Of a stretch of 64,000 nucleotides of DNA, positions 34,249-43,940 are shown piece by piece (position 1 is the first letter of the stretch; every line of letters starts with the position of its first letter). The translations under genes and the position numbers were made by a program. The notes under the pieces are model-generated. The model searched no databases. It was not told the origin of the DNA and saw nothing but the letters and a program-made list of their open reading frames with translations. The stretch lies in assembly GCF_046036945.1 (NCBI RefSeq), contig NZ_JBJQOQ010000009.1, forward strand, positions 62,001 to 126,000. Direction: 5' to 3'. Source of the stretch: Brevibacillus_C sp046036945. Lineage in GTDB: Bacteria; Bacillota; Bacilli; Brevibacillales; Brevibacillaceae.

Positions 34249-34962
34249 TTAAATCGTGTCGCCATCAAATTCGATATCGCCGCTCCTGGCATCACCGTTA
34301 AAATCGTGAAGCTCATCGTCACCATAACTGTCGATGATCGATCCTCTAATATCTGCATCCTTGAATTTGTCCCAGATATCCTTGCAGATGTTTTCCACGA
34401 GCCTTTCTTTTTCGCTGGTTGACAGATCGTTGTAATCATCTTCATATTCGTCGAGGTCAATCTCGATATCTACGTCAATGTCGTCTTCGTCACCGCTCAA
34501 GCTGATCTTCCAGTCCAGTCCTTTATAATCCCCGTAGTCGTAGTTAAGGTCGTCTTCCAGATCTGCGAGTTCATCATCTATGTCGCTCTTATCATTTTTT
34601 TGCTTTTCTTTCTCAAGCTGGTCTTCCAAATCCTTGATTTTGGCGTCCTTCTGGGCAATCTCTGCCTGCAGGGACGTGATGCGGGGATCGTCTTTGTCCG
34701 TGATCCCTACCGTATATGTAGTTCCATCCCAGGTGACATTCTTATTAAACACGCCAGCCATCATTCTCACGGGAATATAGGTCGTGCCATTGATGATGAA
34801 CGGTTCGATATCCGTAGGAACCAAGCTGTTGTTGTACATGATCTTGATGTTATTGTACAAGGCCTGCACGTTTTTCGTTGTTACGGCAGCATCCGTTTTT
34901 ACCGGAATAAACGCCGCCAGCATCAGCGTAGACAGAATGATGATCGACTTTTTCTTCAACAC
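34249..34962 (-). CDS. Secreted stalk-domain (copper amine oxidase N-terminal-like) protein
   Basis: 237 residues. Signal peptide (KKKSIIILSTLMLAAFIPVK, cut near TDAA). One stalk domain follows: IKIMYNNSLVPTDIEPFIIN, GTTYIPVRMMAGVFNKNV and TVGITD, as in Bacillota surface proteins annotated as copper amine oxidase N-terminal domain. A coiled coil (about 95-120, LQAEIAQKDAKIKDLEDQLE) and an extremely acidic C-terminal half (DEDDIDVDIEIDLDEYEDDY) complete it. The acidic part may bind calcium. It stands alone between terminators and has no evident link to the phage-like genes beside it. Confidence 0.8.
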   Translation of the reverse strand: MLKKKSIIILSTLMLAAFIPVKTDAAVTTKNVQALYNNIKIMYNNSLVPTDIEPFIINGTTYIPVRMMAGVFNKNVTWDGTTYTVGITDKDDPRITSLQAEIAQKDAKIKDLEDQLEKEKQKNDKSDIDDELADLEDDLNYDYGDYKGLDWKISLSGDEDDIDVDIEIDLDEYEDDYNDLSTSEKERLVENICKDIWDKFKDADIRGSIIDSYGDDELHDFNGDARSGDIEFDGDTI

Positions 34963-35133
34963 AAGAAACCCCTCCTCCAGGTTTTTCTACGTTTCAAAAT
35001 CAACAATTCATAGTTTACCGATGAATTGTGTCAGGAGGATGTCAGGGACAATCAAATTGTTCTGAACGGAGAATTTGATCCCTAAGTAGTGCTTGTCCCG
35101 AAATCTATCGAAATCAATAACGACAACGAAAAA

Positions 35134-35164
35134 CGGACAGTACCATTATGAATGGCACAGTCCG
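35134..35164. terminator. Hairpin with flanking A and T runs, likely bidirectional
   Basis: CGGACAGTACCATT pairs with AATGGCACAGTCCG, one internal mismatch, with GAAAAA before it and CTTTTTTT after it. It lies downstream of the leftward acyl-CoA carboxylase operon. Confidence 0.75.
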
Positions 35165-35233
35165 CTTTTTTTGATAGAATTCACCGGCAGCCCATTTACA
35201 ACTGCAAGGCAATGCCCAGCCTTGCCATCCTGA

Positions 35234-36787
35234 TCACGGCCTCATCCCGTGCATCGATGGTCCTAAAAGCTGGGGGAGCCGCTCATACGCATCCGCGACC
35301 CAGTCGCACAGCAGCGGACGGGTATCCCGCGGATCGATGATCTCTTCGATCCCAAATGCTTCCGCCGTGCGAAAAGGCGAGCGGACCGATTCCATCTGCT
35401 CCAAAAGCTCTGCCAGCAGCGCCTTGGGGTCTTCGCTTCTCTCAATCTCCCGCCGATACGCCACCTGAACGCCGCCTTCCACCGGCAGGGAGCCCCAATC
35501 CCCGGACGGCCAGGCGTAACGCAAATTTAACCCATGCCCGTTGGACATCCCGGCACCGCCTACGCCGAACACCCGCCGCAGAATAATCTCGATCATCGGC
35601 ACGGTCGCTTGATAGACGGCCGATACAGCCCGCACCGCTTTTCGGATCGTCCCCTTTTTCTCGGCATCCAGGCCAATCACGGCCCCCGGCTGATCCACCA
35701 GGTTGACGATGGGCAAATGAAAGGTCTGGCACAGATCGACAAAGCGTTCCAGCTTTTCCGAGCTCTCTACGGTCAATCCTCCCCCCAAAATATACGGGTC
35801 CGGGGCGATCACCCCTACCGGGAAGCCGGCCAGCCTGGCAAACAAGGTGACGATGCCGCCTCCGAATAAGCGCCCCATTTCAAAAAGGGAGCCCTCGTCA
35901 AAAATCATCGGGAGAATGTCCCGGATTTTATAGGGGGACCGGCGATTTCGCGGGATCGCGGATATCAGCCGCTCATCCCTGCGCTCTGACGGGTCGTTCG
36001 ACTGGATGGCAGGAGGTATTTTCCATATACTGGATGGCAAGTAGGATAAAAACGTCCGGATGTGTTCAAACGCTTCCTCCTCCGATTGTACGATGTTGTC
36101 GATAATCCCGCTTGTGCGGTGAACCTGCACGCCGCCCAGCTCTTCTTTGGTCAGATCCTGCCCCATCCCGAATTTGACCACCTGCGGTCCCGCGGCGAAA
36201 AGCTGGGACGTGCCTTCTACCATCACTGAAAAGTGGGAGGCGGCGACGCGTGCTGCCCCAAGGCCCGCCACCGAGCCCAGGCAGGCAGCCACAACCGGCA
36301 CTCGCCCCATATTCGCCACCACAAGGTCCCAGGCCGGATTGAGTGGAACGTAGGTGTGGCCCATCCGTTCCAAAAATTTGACGCTGCCGCCGCCGCCAGT
36401 TCCATCCACCAGCCTGACGATGGGAATTTGCAGATCGTGGGCCATGCGCTCAGCGTAAATCTGCTTTCCTTTGATCGCACCATCTGCGGCACCGCCGCGA
36501 ACCGTGAAATCGTCGCCGCCAACCACGACCTTCCGACCGTGAATCTTCCCTGTTCCACAGACAAAGTTGGCGGGAACAAAGTCTGTCAATTTCCCCTCTT
36601 GATAGGTCGCCTTTCCCGCCAAGGCGCCCGTCTCGTGAAAGCTTCCCGCGTCCAGCAATTGCTCGATCCGCTCCCGTACGGTCAGTTTTCCTTGGGAGCG
36701 GTGCCTCGCGACCGACTCCTCTCCCCCCATCTTTCGGGCAAGTTCTTCCCGCCGGTGCAGTTCGTCGATTTCCGGCTGCCATGTCAT
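35234..36787 (-). CDS. Acyl-CoA carboxylase, carboxyltransferase (beta) subunit
   Basis: 517 residues, the usual length of propionyl/methylcrotonyl-CoA carboxyltransferases, which move CO2 from biotin to an acyl-CoA. Visible landmarks are GKLTVRERIEQLLDAGSF, the oxyanion segment GTGGGGSVKFLE, GSVAGLGAARVAASHF, and in the second half YILGGGLTVESSEKLERFVD, DQPGAVIGLDAEKKG and RVFGVGGAGMSNG. I start at MTWQPEID (36787), where GGTGGAG lies close upstream; a GTG 9 nt earlier is the alternative. It follows the PaaK-like ligase by 26 nt. No biotin carboxylase is nearby; a carrier protein is at 47540. Confidence 0.9.
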   Translation of the reverse strand: MTWQPEIDELHRREELARKMGGEESVARHRSQGKLTVRERIEQLLDAGSFHETGALAGKATYQEGKLTDFVPANFVCGTGKIHGRKVVVGGDDFTVRGGAADGAIKGKQIYAERMAHDLQIPIVRLVDGTGGGGSVKFLERMGHTYVPLNPAWDLVVANMGRVPVVAACLGSVAGLGAARVAASHFSVMVEGTSQLFAAGPQVVKFGMGQDLTKEELGGVQVHRTSGIIDNIVQSEEEAFEHIRTFLSYLPSSIWKIPPAIQSNDPSERRDERLISAIPRNRRSPYKIRDILPMIFDEGSLFEMGRLFGGGIVTLFARLAGFPVGVIAPDPYILGGGLTVESSEKLERFVDLCQTFHLPIVNLVDQPGAVIGLDAEKKGTIRKAVRAVSAVYQATVPMIEIILRRVFGVGGAGMSNGHGLNLRYAWPSGDWGSLPVEGGVQVAYRREIERSEDPKALLAELLEQMESVRSPFRTAEAFGIEEIIDPRDTRPLLCDWVADAYERLPQLLGPSMHGMRP

Positions 36788-36813
36788 TAGCTCCACCCCT
36801 TCGCGGAAAATGG

Positions 36814-38340
36814 TCAGGCTCTGAGGGCTCTTAAATCGATCACCCTTTTTTCTTTCAACTCCGTCTCCATGCCGATTTGCTCAAGCAGCGCGGGCAGGCT
36901 GCGAAATACAATCCGATTAGGTGTCACCTCCAGCTCGCGATGAAACCGTTCGTGAATCTCTCTGGTAAAGGTGGATTGGTCAGCCTGCTCGGCTAGCGCT
37001 ACATAAAGCGTAATCTCATCGACGTCAAACGGGTCACCGTTCCGCTTCCCGATCTCAAGCTGCCACTCCTGAACCAGGGGGTGCCCGTTCAAGATAGGTG
37101 AAAACGCGTTGAGATCGAGCAAAGTCCCCTTAACCTTCGACAGATGAAACTCCTGGACTAACGAGCTGCGCCGAATATCATAGGAGATCCTCGGAACGGT
37201 TCGACCGCAGTTGGGACAGGGCCCGCTCACGATTCCGCCGACGGCGATATCTCCGGTCCGGTACCGGATCACCGCCGTTCCTCTGGTATCCAATGCTGTG
37301 TAGACGATTTCTCCCGTTTCTCCCTCGCCTACCCGCTGGCCGCTCACGGGATCGATCACCTCAAAAAATTCCATGTCCGGCCTGGTGTGATAGCCGTACG
37401 AGCGAAAATCTCCCGGAGGGGTCTGGCACTCCGAAAGTCCTCCTTTGTTTTCTGTAAAACCGTAACTCCCGAGAACAGACAAATCATCGGGATCCGCTCC
37501 CAATTCCACCAAATTCCCGGTCAACTTCTGCTTCAGCTCCACCGTTAGCTTCTCGCCGCCCAGAGCAACATGGGTCACGCTGCTAAAATCCCTTCCCTGC
37601 TGAAGGGCAGTCCGGCACAAGTGGTACATGTACCCCGGCATCGCCACCAGATAGGATGGCTTGCTGCGTTCGATCATATCGAGGATGGCTTGTGTTCCGG
37701 CGATCTTTCCTCCCCCTGTATGCAGCACCGAGAAACCCAATCCCAAGGCGGTGATTGGATTCAGCCAAAAAGCCTGATGGGAAACAACCGTGAAGGGATA
37801 GGTAGAGACAGCGCGGCCCAACCGGTCGCGGTTGACCAGCGTCGCCGTCCTGCGCGCTCCTTCCGTGTAGGCAGCCAAATCTCTTTGCGTAAACCAGATC
37901 GGCGTCGGCTGAGCCGTCCTGCCCGTCGTATGATTGGCATGAACCGGGTAGTACTCCCAGAGCATTTTTTCATGATCGGTCCGTTCCGCTGCGGTCAGCT
38001 CGCGATAAATCCTCCGCCTCGTTTTGGCATCCTGCTCGGTCCACTTCTTCAGTTCCCCCGGCATCAGCACAAATCGGTTGGGCCGGTCCGGATCGTCTGC
38101 AGTGGGAGCCAGATCCGCTTTGGAGGTAAACGGGATCTTGACCAGATCATCTGTCGATTGGATGTCGTCGGGTGCAAGTCCCAACCGGTCAAACATCTCC
38201 CGGTAATAGGGACTGTGGGGATAAAGCTGGTCCCGGACAAAATCGCGCAGTTTCCGGTTCTGCAGTTCCCTGATCTCTTCCGCAGACAGGCGGTCCCAAT
38301 CCGTTCTGAGCCACTGCGGAACCTGATAAGGCTGATACAT
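36814..38340 (-). CDS. Phenylacetate-CoA ligase-like AMP-forming ligase (PaaK family)
   Basis: 508 residues, ATG with GGGGGG upstream. PaaK-like N-terminus (LRDFVRDQLYPHSPYYREMF, VKIPFTSKADLAP). The usual SSGTTG phosphate loop is replaced by NHTTGRTAQPTP, still Thr/Gly-rich. Later parts show GSYGFTENKGGLSECQ, EVIDPVSGQRVGEGETGEIV and YRTGDIA, and a CPNCGR pair typical of PaaK relatives. It probably activates an aromatic or branched acid with CoA. It leads the ligase-carboxyltransferase pair and is preceded by the oligopeptide-type ABC transporter on the same strand. Confidence 0.85.
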   Translation of the reverse strand: MYQPYQVPQWLRTDWDRLSAEEIRELQNRKLRDFVRDQLYPHSPYYREMFDRLGLAPDDIQSTDDLVKIPFTSKADLAPTADDPDRPNRFVLMPGELKKWTEQDAKTRRRIYRELTAAERTDHEKMLWEYYPVHANHTTGRTAQPTPIWFTQRDLAAYTEGARRTATLVNRDRLGRAVSTYPFTVVSHQAFWLNPITALGLGFSVLHTGGGKIAGTQAILDMIERSKPSYLVAMPGYMYHLCRTALQQGRDFSSVTHVALGGEKLTVELKQKLTGNLVELGADPDDLSVLGSYGFTENKGGLSECQTPPGDFRSYGYHTRPDMEFFEVIDPVSGQRVGEGETGEIVYTALDTRGTAVIRYRTGDIAVGGIVSGPCPNCGRTVPRISYDIRRSSLVQEFHLSKVKGTLLDLNAFSPILNGHPLVQEWQLEIGKRNGDPFDVDEITLYVALAEQADQSTFTREIHERFHRELEVTPNRIVFRSLPALLEQIGMETELKEKRVIDLRALRA

Positions 38341-38386
38341 CTTATTCCCCCCTTTATCTTAAGCAAAGCGAAGGTGGCGGGAGTCT

Positions 38387-39355
38387 TTAATCACACAAAA
38401 AGCAAGCCGTCCAGCGATTCTTCGACACTTCCGCTAATTTCGGCTCTTCACGCCTGCACTGCTCTACAGCCTTGGCACAACGCGTATGAAAACGACAGCC
38501 GACGGGAGGGTTGGCGGGACTGGGCAGATCTCCGCTCAGCAATACGCGCTCCCGGTCCCGCAGCTTCGGGTCGGGTTCGGGAACGGCGGAAATCAATGCT
38601 TTTGTATAGGGATGGGTGGGCGCTGCAAACAACTGGTCGGTTTCGGCCATCTCGACCGCCTTGCCCAGATACATCACCGCGATCCGGTCGCTGATGTGCT
38701 TAACCGCCTGCAGTCCGTGGGCAATAAAGATGTAGGAGAGGCCGCGTTCCTGCTGGATGTCTTTCAACAGATTCAAGATCTGCGCCTGAATAGACACGTC
38801 TAACGCGGACACCGGTTCATCGCAGATAATCAGCTTGGGATTTAATGCCAGAGCGCGGGCGATCCCGATTCTCTGCCTTTGCCCTCCCGAGAATTCTTCC
38901 GGATACCGGGTGCCGTGCTCTGAGGATAACCCTACCCTCTCCAGCAGTTCGTCCACTCTTTTTCTGCGCTCCAGCTGAGACCCGATCCGGTGCAGCAACA
39001 GGGGTTCTGCGATGATATTGGCGACCGTCATCCGCGGGTTCAGCGAGGCGTACGGATCCTGAAAGATCATCTGGATTTGCTTACCCAACTCCTTCTTCAT
39101 TCCCCGTCGGGTGCCGAGCGCTTTCTCCTCAAACAACACTTGCCCCTCAGTCGGTTCGATCAGGCCGACAGCCATCCTGCCCAGGGTGGACTTCCCGCAG
39201 CCGGATTCCCCCACCAGCCCCAACGTCTCTCCCGGCATCACATCCAGACTGATTCCATCAACCGCCTTCAGCCACTTGTTCCTTTTTCCGAACAAGCCGC
39301 TGCCGATCGGATAGTATTTTTTTACGTTTCGCAGCGAGAGTAATGGTTTAGGCAT
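38387..39355 (-). CDS. Oligopeptide/dipeptide ABC transporter ATP-binding protein (OppF-like)
   Basis: 322 residues. Walker A GESGCGKST, Q-loop MIFQDPYASLNPRMTV, signature FSGGQRQRIGIARAL, Walker B LIICDEPVSALD. The switch-His segment reads FIAHGLQAVKHISD, where HDL is usual. The C-terminal Opp domain has the Cys cluster (GCRFHTRC, EQCRREEP, ACFLC). The first codons overlap the OppD-like gene by 8 nt. With that protein it powers the permease pair at 40373-42173. Confidence 0.93.
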   Translation of the reverse strand: MPKPLLSLRNVKKYYPIGSGLFGKRNKWLKAVDGISLDVMPGETLGLVGESGCGKSTLGRMAVGLIEPTEGQVLFEEKALGTRRGMKKELGKQIQMIFQDPYASLNPRMTVANIIAEPLLLHRIGSQLERRKRVDELLERVGLSSEHGTRYPEEFSGGQRQRIGIARALALNPKLIICDEPVSALDVSIQAQILNLLKDIQQERGLSYIFIAHGLQAVKHISDRIAVMYLGKAVEMAETDQLFAAPTHPYTKALISAVPEPDPKLRDRERVLLSGDLPSPANPPVGCRFHTRCAKAVEQCRREEPKLAEVSKNRWTACFLCD

Positions 39356-40361
39356 ATTCCGCCCTCCCGCCTGTTTCCCTCTTCATCGGGTACCAACAGG
39401 CCGCTTTCCGCCCGGGTCCGTGTCTTTCCAATGACGGTGCTTGTTTTCGGCACTGTTCTGTGGCAAACTCGCACCGCGTACTGAACTTGCAGCCGGCCGG
39501 CAGCTCGAACGGACTTGGCACAGCACCGGCGATCGCGGTCAGGCGGTCCTCCGAAGGTCCTCTCAGCTTGGGCACGCTGGCCATCAACCCCTTCGTGTAG
39601 GGATGAAGCGGCTGTTCAAAGATCGAGTAGACGTCTCCCTCCTCGACAATCTCCCCGCAGTACATGACCAGCACATAGTCAGCCATCTCTGCCACGACTC
39701 CCAGATCGTGGGTGATGAGCAAGATGGCGACGTCCGTCTCTTGCTGCAGCTCTTTCATTACGTTTAATATCTGGGCTTGGATCGTCACATCCAGCGCCGT
39801 CGTCGGTTCGTCTGCGATCAACAGCGACGGCCTGCAGGCGAGCGCCATGGCGATCATCACTCGCTGCCGCATCCCTCCCGACAATTGATGGGGATACTCT
39901 TTCAACCGCCTTTGGACATCGGAAATTCCCACTTTATGCAGCAGCTCCAGCACCATCTTCTCTGCTTGTTTGTACCCGATCCTCTGGTGCAGCATGATGG
40001 GTTCGGCAATCTGCTTGCCGATCGGATGAAGCGGATTGAGCGATGACATCGGATCCTGAAAAATCATCGAAATTTCATTTCCCCGGATGTGTTTCAGCTG
40101 CTTTTTTTTCAGCTTCAGCAGGTTTTTCCCTTGGAAGGAGATGTCACTGTCGTCGCCATAGCGGATGGAGGGAGCGTTTAATCCCATGATGGATAAAGCG
40201 GTCACGCTTTTTCCGCTGCCCGACTCGCCGACCAAGGCTACAACCTCCCCCTTGTGTATCGAAAAAGAAACTTGATGAACAGCCTTCACCGCGCCTTTCG
40301 GAGTGGGAAAATAGGACTTAAGGTTCTTCACTTCCAATAACGGTTGTTGTCTTGTGTTCAA
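39348..40361 (-). CDS. Oligopeptide/dipeptide ABC transporter ATP-binding protein (OppD-like)
   Basis: 337 residues from a TTG with AGGGGGAAG upstream. Walker A GESGSGKSV, MIFQDPMSSLNPLHPIG, signature LSGGMRQRVMIAMAL, Walker B LLIADEPTTALD, switch ITHDLGVV, and the C-terminal Cys cluster (GCKFSTRC, EQCRKQAP). Second ATPase of the transporter. It starts 11 nt after the OppC-like gene. Confidence 0.93.
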   Translation of the reverse strand: MNTRQQPLLEVKNLKSYFPTPKGAVKAVHQVSFSIHKGEVVALVGESGSGKSVTALSIMGLNAPSIRYGDDSDISFQGKNLLKLKKKQLKHIRGNEISMIFQDPMSSLNPLHPIGKQIAEPIMLHQRIGYKQAEKMVLELLHKVGISDVQRRLKEYPHQLSGGMRQRVMIAMALACRPSLLIADEPTTALDVTIQAQILNVMKELQQETDVAILLITHDLGVVAEMADYVLVMYCGEIVEEGDVYSIFEQPLHPYTKGLMASVPKLRGPSEDRLTAIAGAVPSPFELPAGCKFSTRCEFATEQCRKQAPSLERHGPGRKAACWYPMKRETGGRAEYA

Positions 40362-40372
40362 CTCGCTTCCCC

Positions 40373-41212
40373 CTACGTCCGTTTGATTTTGGGATCGATG
40401 GCCACTCGGAGTCCATCACCGAAAAAATTGCCTGCCAATACGGAGAGCAGGATGGCGATCCCGGGAGAAATCATCATCCAGGGACTGACGAAAATCATGC
40501 TGTATGCTTGATGGAGCATGCCTCCCCAGCTGATCTGCGGCGCCTGGGCGCCCAATCCCAAAAAGCTGAGCGAAGCTTCCACCAGAATGGCGAAACTAAA
40601 GCTGAACGAGGCTTGCACAATAATCGGTGAAGAAATATTGGGAATAATATGCTTGAGCATAATCCACCAGGGGCCTGCCCCGGAGATCTTCGCCGCTTCC
40701 ACGTAGGGTTCGCGGCGCACTTGCAGCGTTTGCCCTCTGGCCAAGCGGGCAAACTGCGGGGTGAAGACGATGCCGATCGCGATCATCGCATTGACCAAGC
40801 TGGCTCCAAGCGCACCGGTGATCCCCAAAGCCAGCAGGATGGCCGGAAACGCCAGAATGCCGTCGACGATTCGCATGAAGACATCATCGACAATCCCGCC
40901 GATGTAACCGGAGATGATCCCCAAGGGAACTCCGATGAAAAGCGGGATCAGGATCGCCACGAATCCCGCCTCGATGGCGGCTCTCGACCCCATCAGCAGC
41001 CGGCTGAGAATGTCCCGGCCCAGTTCGTCCGTCCCCAGCCAGTGGGAAGAGTTGGGCGGCATCATGATGTTGTTCAAGTCTTGCTCTTCCGGATCGTACG
41101 GCGCGATAGAAGGGGCAAAGATCGCCACGAGCAGCAGCACCAGCAAAAAGAAAAAACTGACAAAAGAAAGTTTCTCCCGGGCCAACCGGGCAAAAACCAA
41201 CTGAAAGCGCAT
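40373..41212 (-). CDS. Oligopeptide/dipeptide ABC transporter permease (OppC-like)
   Basis: 279 residues from MRFQLVFARLAREK (41212), with AAAGGGG 7 nt upstream; upstream in-frame codons overlap the OppB-like gene. OppC N-terminal segment (LSFVSFFFLLVLLLVAIFAP), the SHWLGTDELGRDILSRLLMG signature and five later membrane segments with the EAA-like loop YVEAAKISGAGPWWIMLKHI. Confidence 0.92.
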   Translation of the reverse strand: MRFQLVFARLAREKLSFVSFFFLLVLLLVAIFAPSIAPYDPEEQDLNNIMMPPNSSHWLGTDELGRDILSRLLMGSRAAIEAGFVAILIPLFIGVPLGIISGYIGGIVDDVFMRIVDGILAFPAILLALGITGALGASLVNAMIAIGIVFTPQFARLARGQTLQVRREPYVEAAKISGAGPWWIMLKHIIPNISSPIIVQASFSFSFAILVEASLSFLGLGAQAPQISWGGMLHQAYSMIFVSPWMMISPGIAILLSVLAGNFFGDGLRVAIDPKIKRT

Positions 41213-41225
41213 CTTTTTTCCCCTT

Positions 41226-42173
41226 TCAATCGAATTCAATCCGCGGGTCGAGAATACCGTAAATCACATCGGTTAAAAAGTTTATCACCAGGACCATGAC
41301 GACCATCACCAGCACGACTCCCTGCAGCATCGGAAAATCGCGCTGCAAAATAGAATTGACGGCGAGCTGCCCCATGCCGGGGATGGCAAAAATCGTTTCG
41401 ATCACAACTGTCGCTCCCAGCAGGTTGCCGAACAAAAGACCCGCTGTCGTGACGACAGGCAGCAGCGCATTCCTCACCCCATGCTTCCAGATCACCGACC
41501 AGAGGAGCAGCCCTTTGGAGTAGGCCGTACGGATGTAGTCCGTGCCCAACACTTCTAACAGTGACGACCGCAGCTGTCGGGTAATTTGGGCCGCTCCGAA
41601 GGCCCCAAGAGAAACGGCGGGGAGCAGCACGCTCTTGAAAAAATCCACCGGACTGTCGGAGATGCTGACAAAACCGGTGGCGGGCAGCCAGCCGAGCTTG
41701 ATGCTGAAAGCCAGGACCAGCAGCATCGCCAGCCAAAAGTTGGGGACGGCCGTTCCCAATGTGCCGAAAAACCTTGTGATGTAATCCAGCCAGCTATTGG
41801 GCCGGATGATCGAAGCGATCGCAAAGATCATTCCGATGAGAAAGGAGAAGATCATCGCGACCACGACGATCTGGAACGTGATCCCCAAATGGGCTGCCAC
41901 CGAATCGCTGACGACTTCCCCGGTAAACAGCGATTTTCCCAGATCTCCTTGCACGGCTTTCCCCAGCCAATCGGCATACTGAACCAGGACAGGCTGATCG
42001 AGCCCCAGTTGATGGCGCAATTGTTCAATCTTTTCCTGGGTGGCGTTCTCTCCTAACAAGGAGACGGCAGGATCGCCAGGGATCAATAGAATCAGGGAAA
42101 ATACCACCAGAGTCGTCACGAGCAGCATGGGGATGACGTACATCAAACGCCGCAGCAGAAATCGGAAGAACAA
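41226..42173 (-). CDS. Oligopeptide/dipeptide ABC transporter permease (OppB-like)
   Basis: 315 residues. Typical OppB layout: a first membrane helix (MYVIPMLLVTTLVVFSLILL), the IPGDPA motif, a long loop with LGLDQPVLVQYADWLG, then five helices and the EAA-like loop DYIRTAYSKGLLLWSVIWKH, and DVIYGILDPRIEF at the end. It is separated by 26 nt from the binding-protein gene, so the operon runs binding protein, OppB, OppC, OppD, OppF. Confidence 0.92.
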   Translation of the reverse strand: MFFRFLLRRLMYVIPMLLVTTLVVFSLILLIPGDPAVSLLGENATQEKIEQLRHQLGLDQPVLVQYADWLGKAVQGDLGKSLFTGEVVSDSVAAHLGITFQIVVVAMIFSFLIGMIFAIASIIRPNSWLDYITRFFGTLGTAVPNFWLAMLLVLAFSIKLGWLPATGFVSISDSPVDFFKSVLLPAVSLGAFGAAQITRQLRSSLLEVLGTDYIRTAYSKGLLLWSVIWKHGVRNALLPVVTTAGLLFGNLLGATVVIETIFAIPGMGQLAVNSILQRDFPMLQGVVLVMVVMVLVINFLTDVIYGILDPRIEFD

Positions 42174-42199
42174 GCGACCTCCTCTCCTTTCCGTTCGTG

Positions 42200-43771
42200 T
42201 TATTTCTCAAGCCAGAGAAACTGGATTCTCGGTTTGCCGAGCAGGGTAGATTCAAATCCCTTCACTTTGGGGGACAGCGCGGCAGCAATGGGCGAGTACA
42301 TAATCGGAATCTGCATCGCTTCGTCCAGCAAGGCGATTTGGTTAATCTCGCCGTACAACTTGGCGCGCTCTTTTTGATCGTAAGATGCGGCAGCCTGCGT
42401 GATCAGCTGTTCTTTTTCCGGGACCGTGGCTCCTCCTGCGTTGTAAAAACCTTTGCCGCTGTAGAACAACTGGGCTGTCTGCTGCGGGTCAGGACGTCCC
42501 GTCCATCGGGTAAGGTTGGCCGCAATCTGTTTTTCGTTGAAGTACAGGGCCGTCCCTTTCGTCAGCTCCATCGGCTTGATGTTGACCGTGATCCCCACTT
42601 CTTTCAGCTGTCCGCGGACGGCCTCGGCAATCCTCTGATAGAAGGCAGTAGGGGGGGTGGTCATGTCAAAGGAGACGTTCTCGGCACCAGCCTGCTTGAG
42701 CAGCTGCTTTGCTTTTTCGGGGTCGTACGGAATCTTCAGCCCTTCCTGGTGGGCCCAGTATCCGCTCGGGTATGACTGGTAAGCCGGTTCTCCTTGTCCG
42801 AACGTAAACGTTTTCACCAAAGCTTCCCGATCGATCGCGTATTGCATGGCATGTCGTACTTCTGCTTTGTCAAACGGGGGGATGGTTGTATTGATGTAGA
42901 TATTGTAGAAGGCCAGGCTTACCTTCGAATCGATGACCAGGTTTGGGTCTGATGTAAGCGCTTGTACGTTGGAGGGTGAAACATTCCAGTAGATTTGGAC
43001 CTGCCCGGATTTCAGCGCATTCAGGCGGGCGTTTTCATCCGGCATGATCTTGACAGTGATTTTATCCAGATAGGGGTAGCCCTTCTGCCAGTAATCGGCG
43101 TTTGCGACAAACTGGATTTCGCCATTGCGAACCCACTTAACCATCTTAAAAGGACCCGTTCCGACTGGATTTTGCGAATAGTCGGCACCGTATTTTTGGA
43201 TGGCGGTCGGAGATGCCATCATCCCGGTGCGATCAGCCAGCGACAATATAATAGAAGAATCGGGTTGCTCCAAATGAAGCTTGACGGTAGATGGGTCGAC
43301 GACTTCGACCGACTTGATGTTTTTCAGATCCGACACTTTGGATTCGGCAGAATTGGCCCGCTCCAGATTGAACTTGACGGCTTCGGCGTCAAACGGCGTG
43401 CCGTCGTGGAAGGTTACCCCTTTTCTCAAATGCAGGACGATCGTCTTGTCATCGACGATCTCCCACGATTCGGCAAGGCATGGCTGCGGTTCCAGATTGC
43501 TGTTGTACGTGACCAGCGTGTCGTATACAGGATAGAGCAGTGCGTGGTCACTCCCGGAATTACCCAAAATCGGATCGTAGTTGCTCAGATCGCTGTCGTA
43601 AGCGACCGTCAGTTCACCGCCCTTTTGCGGTCCGCTCGTCACGGACGAAGTCGCAGAACTGCTCGACGTCTTAGGATCCGTACTGTCGGATTTGGCAGGC
43701 GAGGAACACCCGGCCAGCAGCAGAAGGGCCGTCATGAATACAAGCAAGGCATGCACTCGTTTGACAACCAT
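42200..43771 (-). CDS. Family 5 solute-binding lipoprotein (first copy)
   Basis: 523 residues. Lipoprotein signal with lipobox LLAGC (Cys 22). Family 5 landmarks: VAYDSDLSNYDPILG, PQPCLAESWEIVDDKTIVLH, LRKGVTFHDGTPFDAEAVKF, YSQNPVGTGPFKMVKW and VRHAMQYAIDREALVKTF. It delivers the substrate to the permease encoded next. A second, about half-identical protein is at 51304. The promoter region holds a palindrome related to the TetR sites (43841-43862). Confidence 0.93.
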   Translation of the reverse strand: MVVKRVHALLVFMTALLLLAGCSSPAKSDSTDPKTSSSSATSSVTSGPQKGGELTVAYDSDLSNYDPILGNSGSDHALLYPVYDTLVTYNSNLEPQPCLAESWEIVDDKTIVLHLRKGVTFHDGTPFDAEAVKFNLERANSAESKVSDLKNIKSVEVVDPSTVKLHLEQPDSSIILSLADRTGMMASPTAIQKYGADYSQNPVGTGPFKMVKWVRNGEIQFVANADYWQKGYPYLDKITVKIMPDENARLNALKSGQVQIYWNVSPSNVQALTSDPNLVIDSKVSLAFYNIYINTTIPPFDKAEVRHAMQYAIDREALVKTFTFGQGEPAYQSYPSGYWAHQEGLKIPYDPEKAKQLLKQAGAENVSFDMTTPPTAFYQRIAEAVRGQLKEVGITVNIKPMELTKGTALYFNEKQIAANLTRWTGRPDPQQTAQLFYSGKGFYNAGGATVPEKEQLITQAAASYDQKERAKLYGEINQIALLDEAMQIPIMYSPIAAALSPKVKGFESTLLGKPRIQFLWLEK

Positions 43772-43840
43772 CTATCCATCCTCCCCCTTTTCATCTAATC
43801 GAAGCAAAATAAGGCGTCGAACATGGCATGTTTTTCTAAA

Positions 43841-43902
43841 AGATACTGACCGTACAGTATCTATAGTATTTAATATTCAGAATATTGTCAATATACTAAC
43901 CG
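43841..43902. promoter_or_regulatory. TetR-type operator candidates before the binding-protein operon
   Basis: AGATACTGACCGTACAGTATCT (43841-43862) is an inverted repeat with arms AGATACTG/CAGTATCT; its ACTGACC half matches the sites at 45895 and 63408. A lone half site ACTAACCGT follows at 43894-43902. Confidence 0.5.
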
Positions 43903-43940
43903 TCCTCTTTTGGTAGGATAGTTAGCAGGCTGTATCGGAT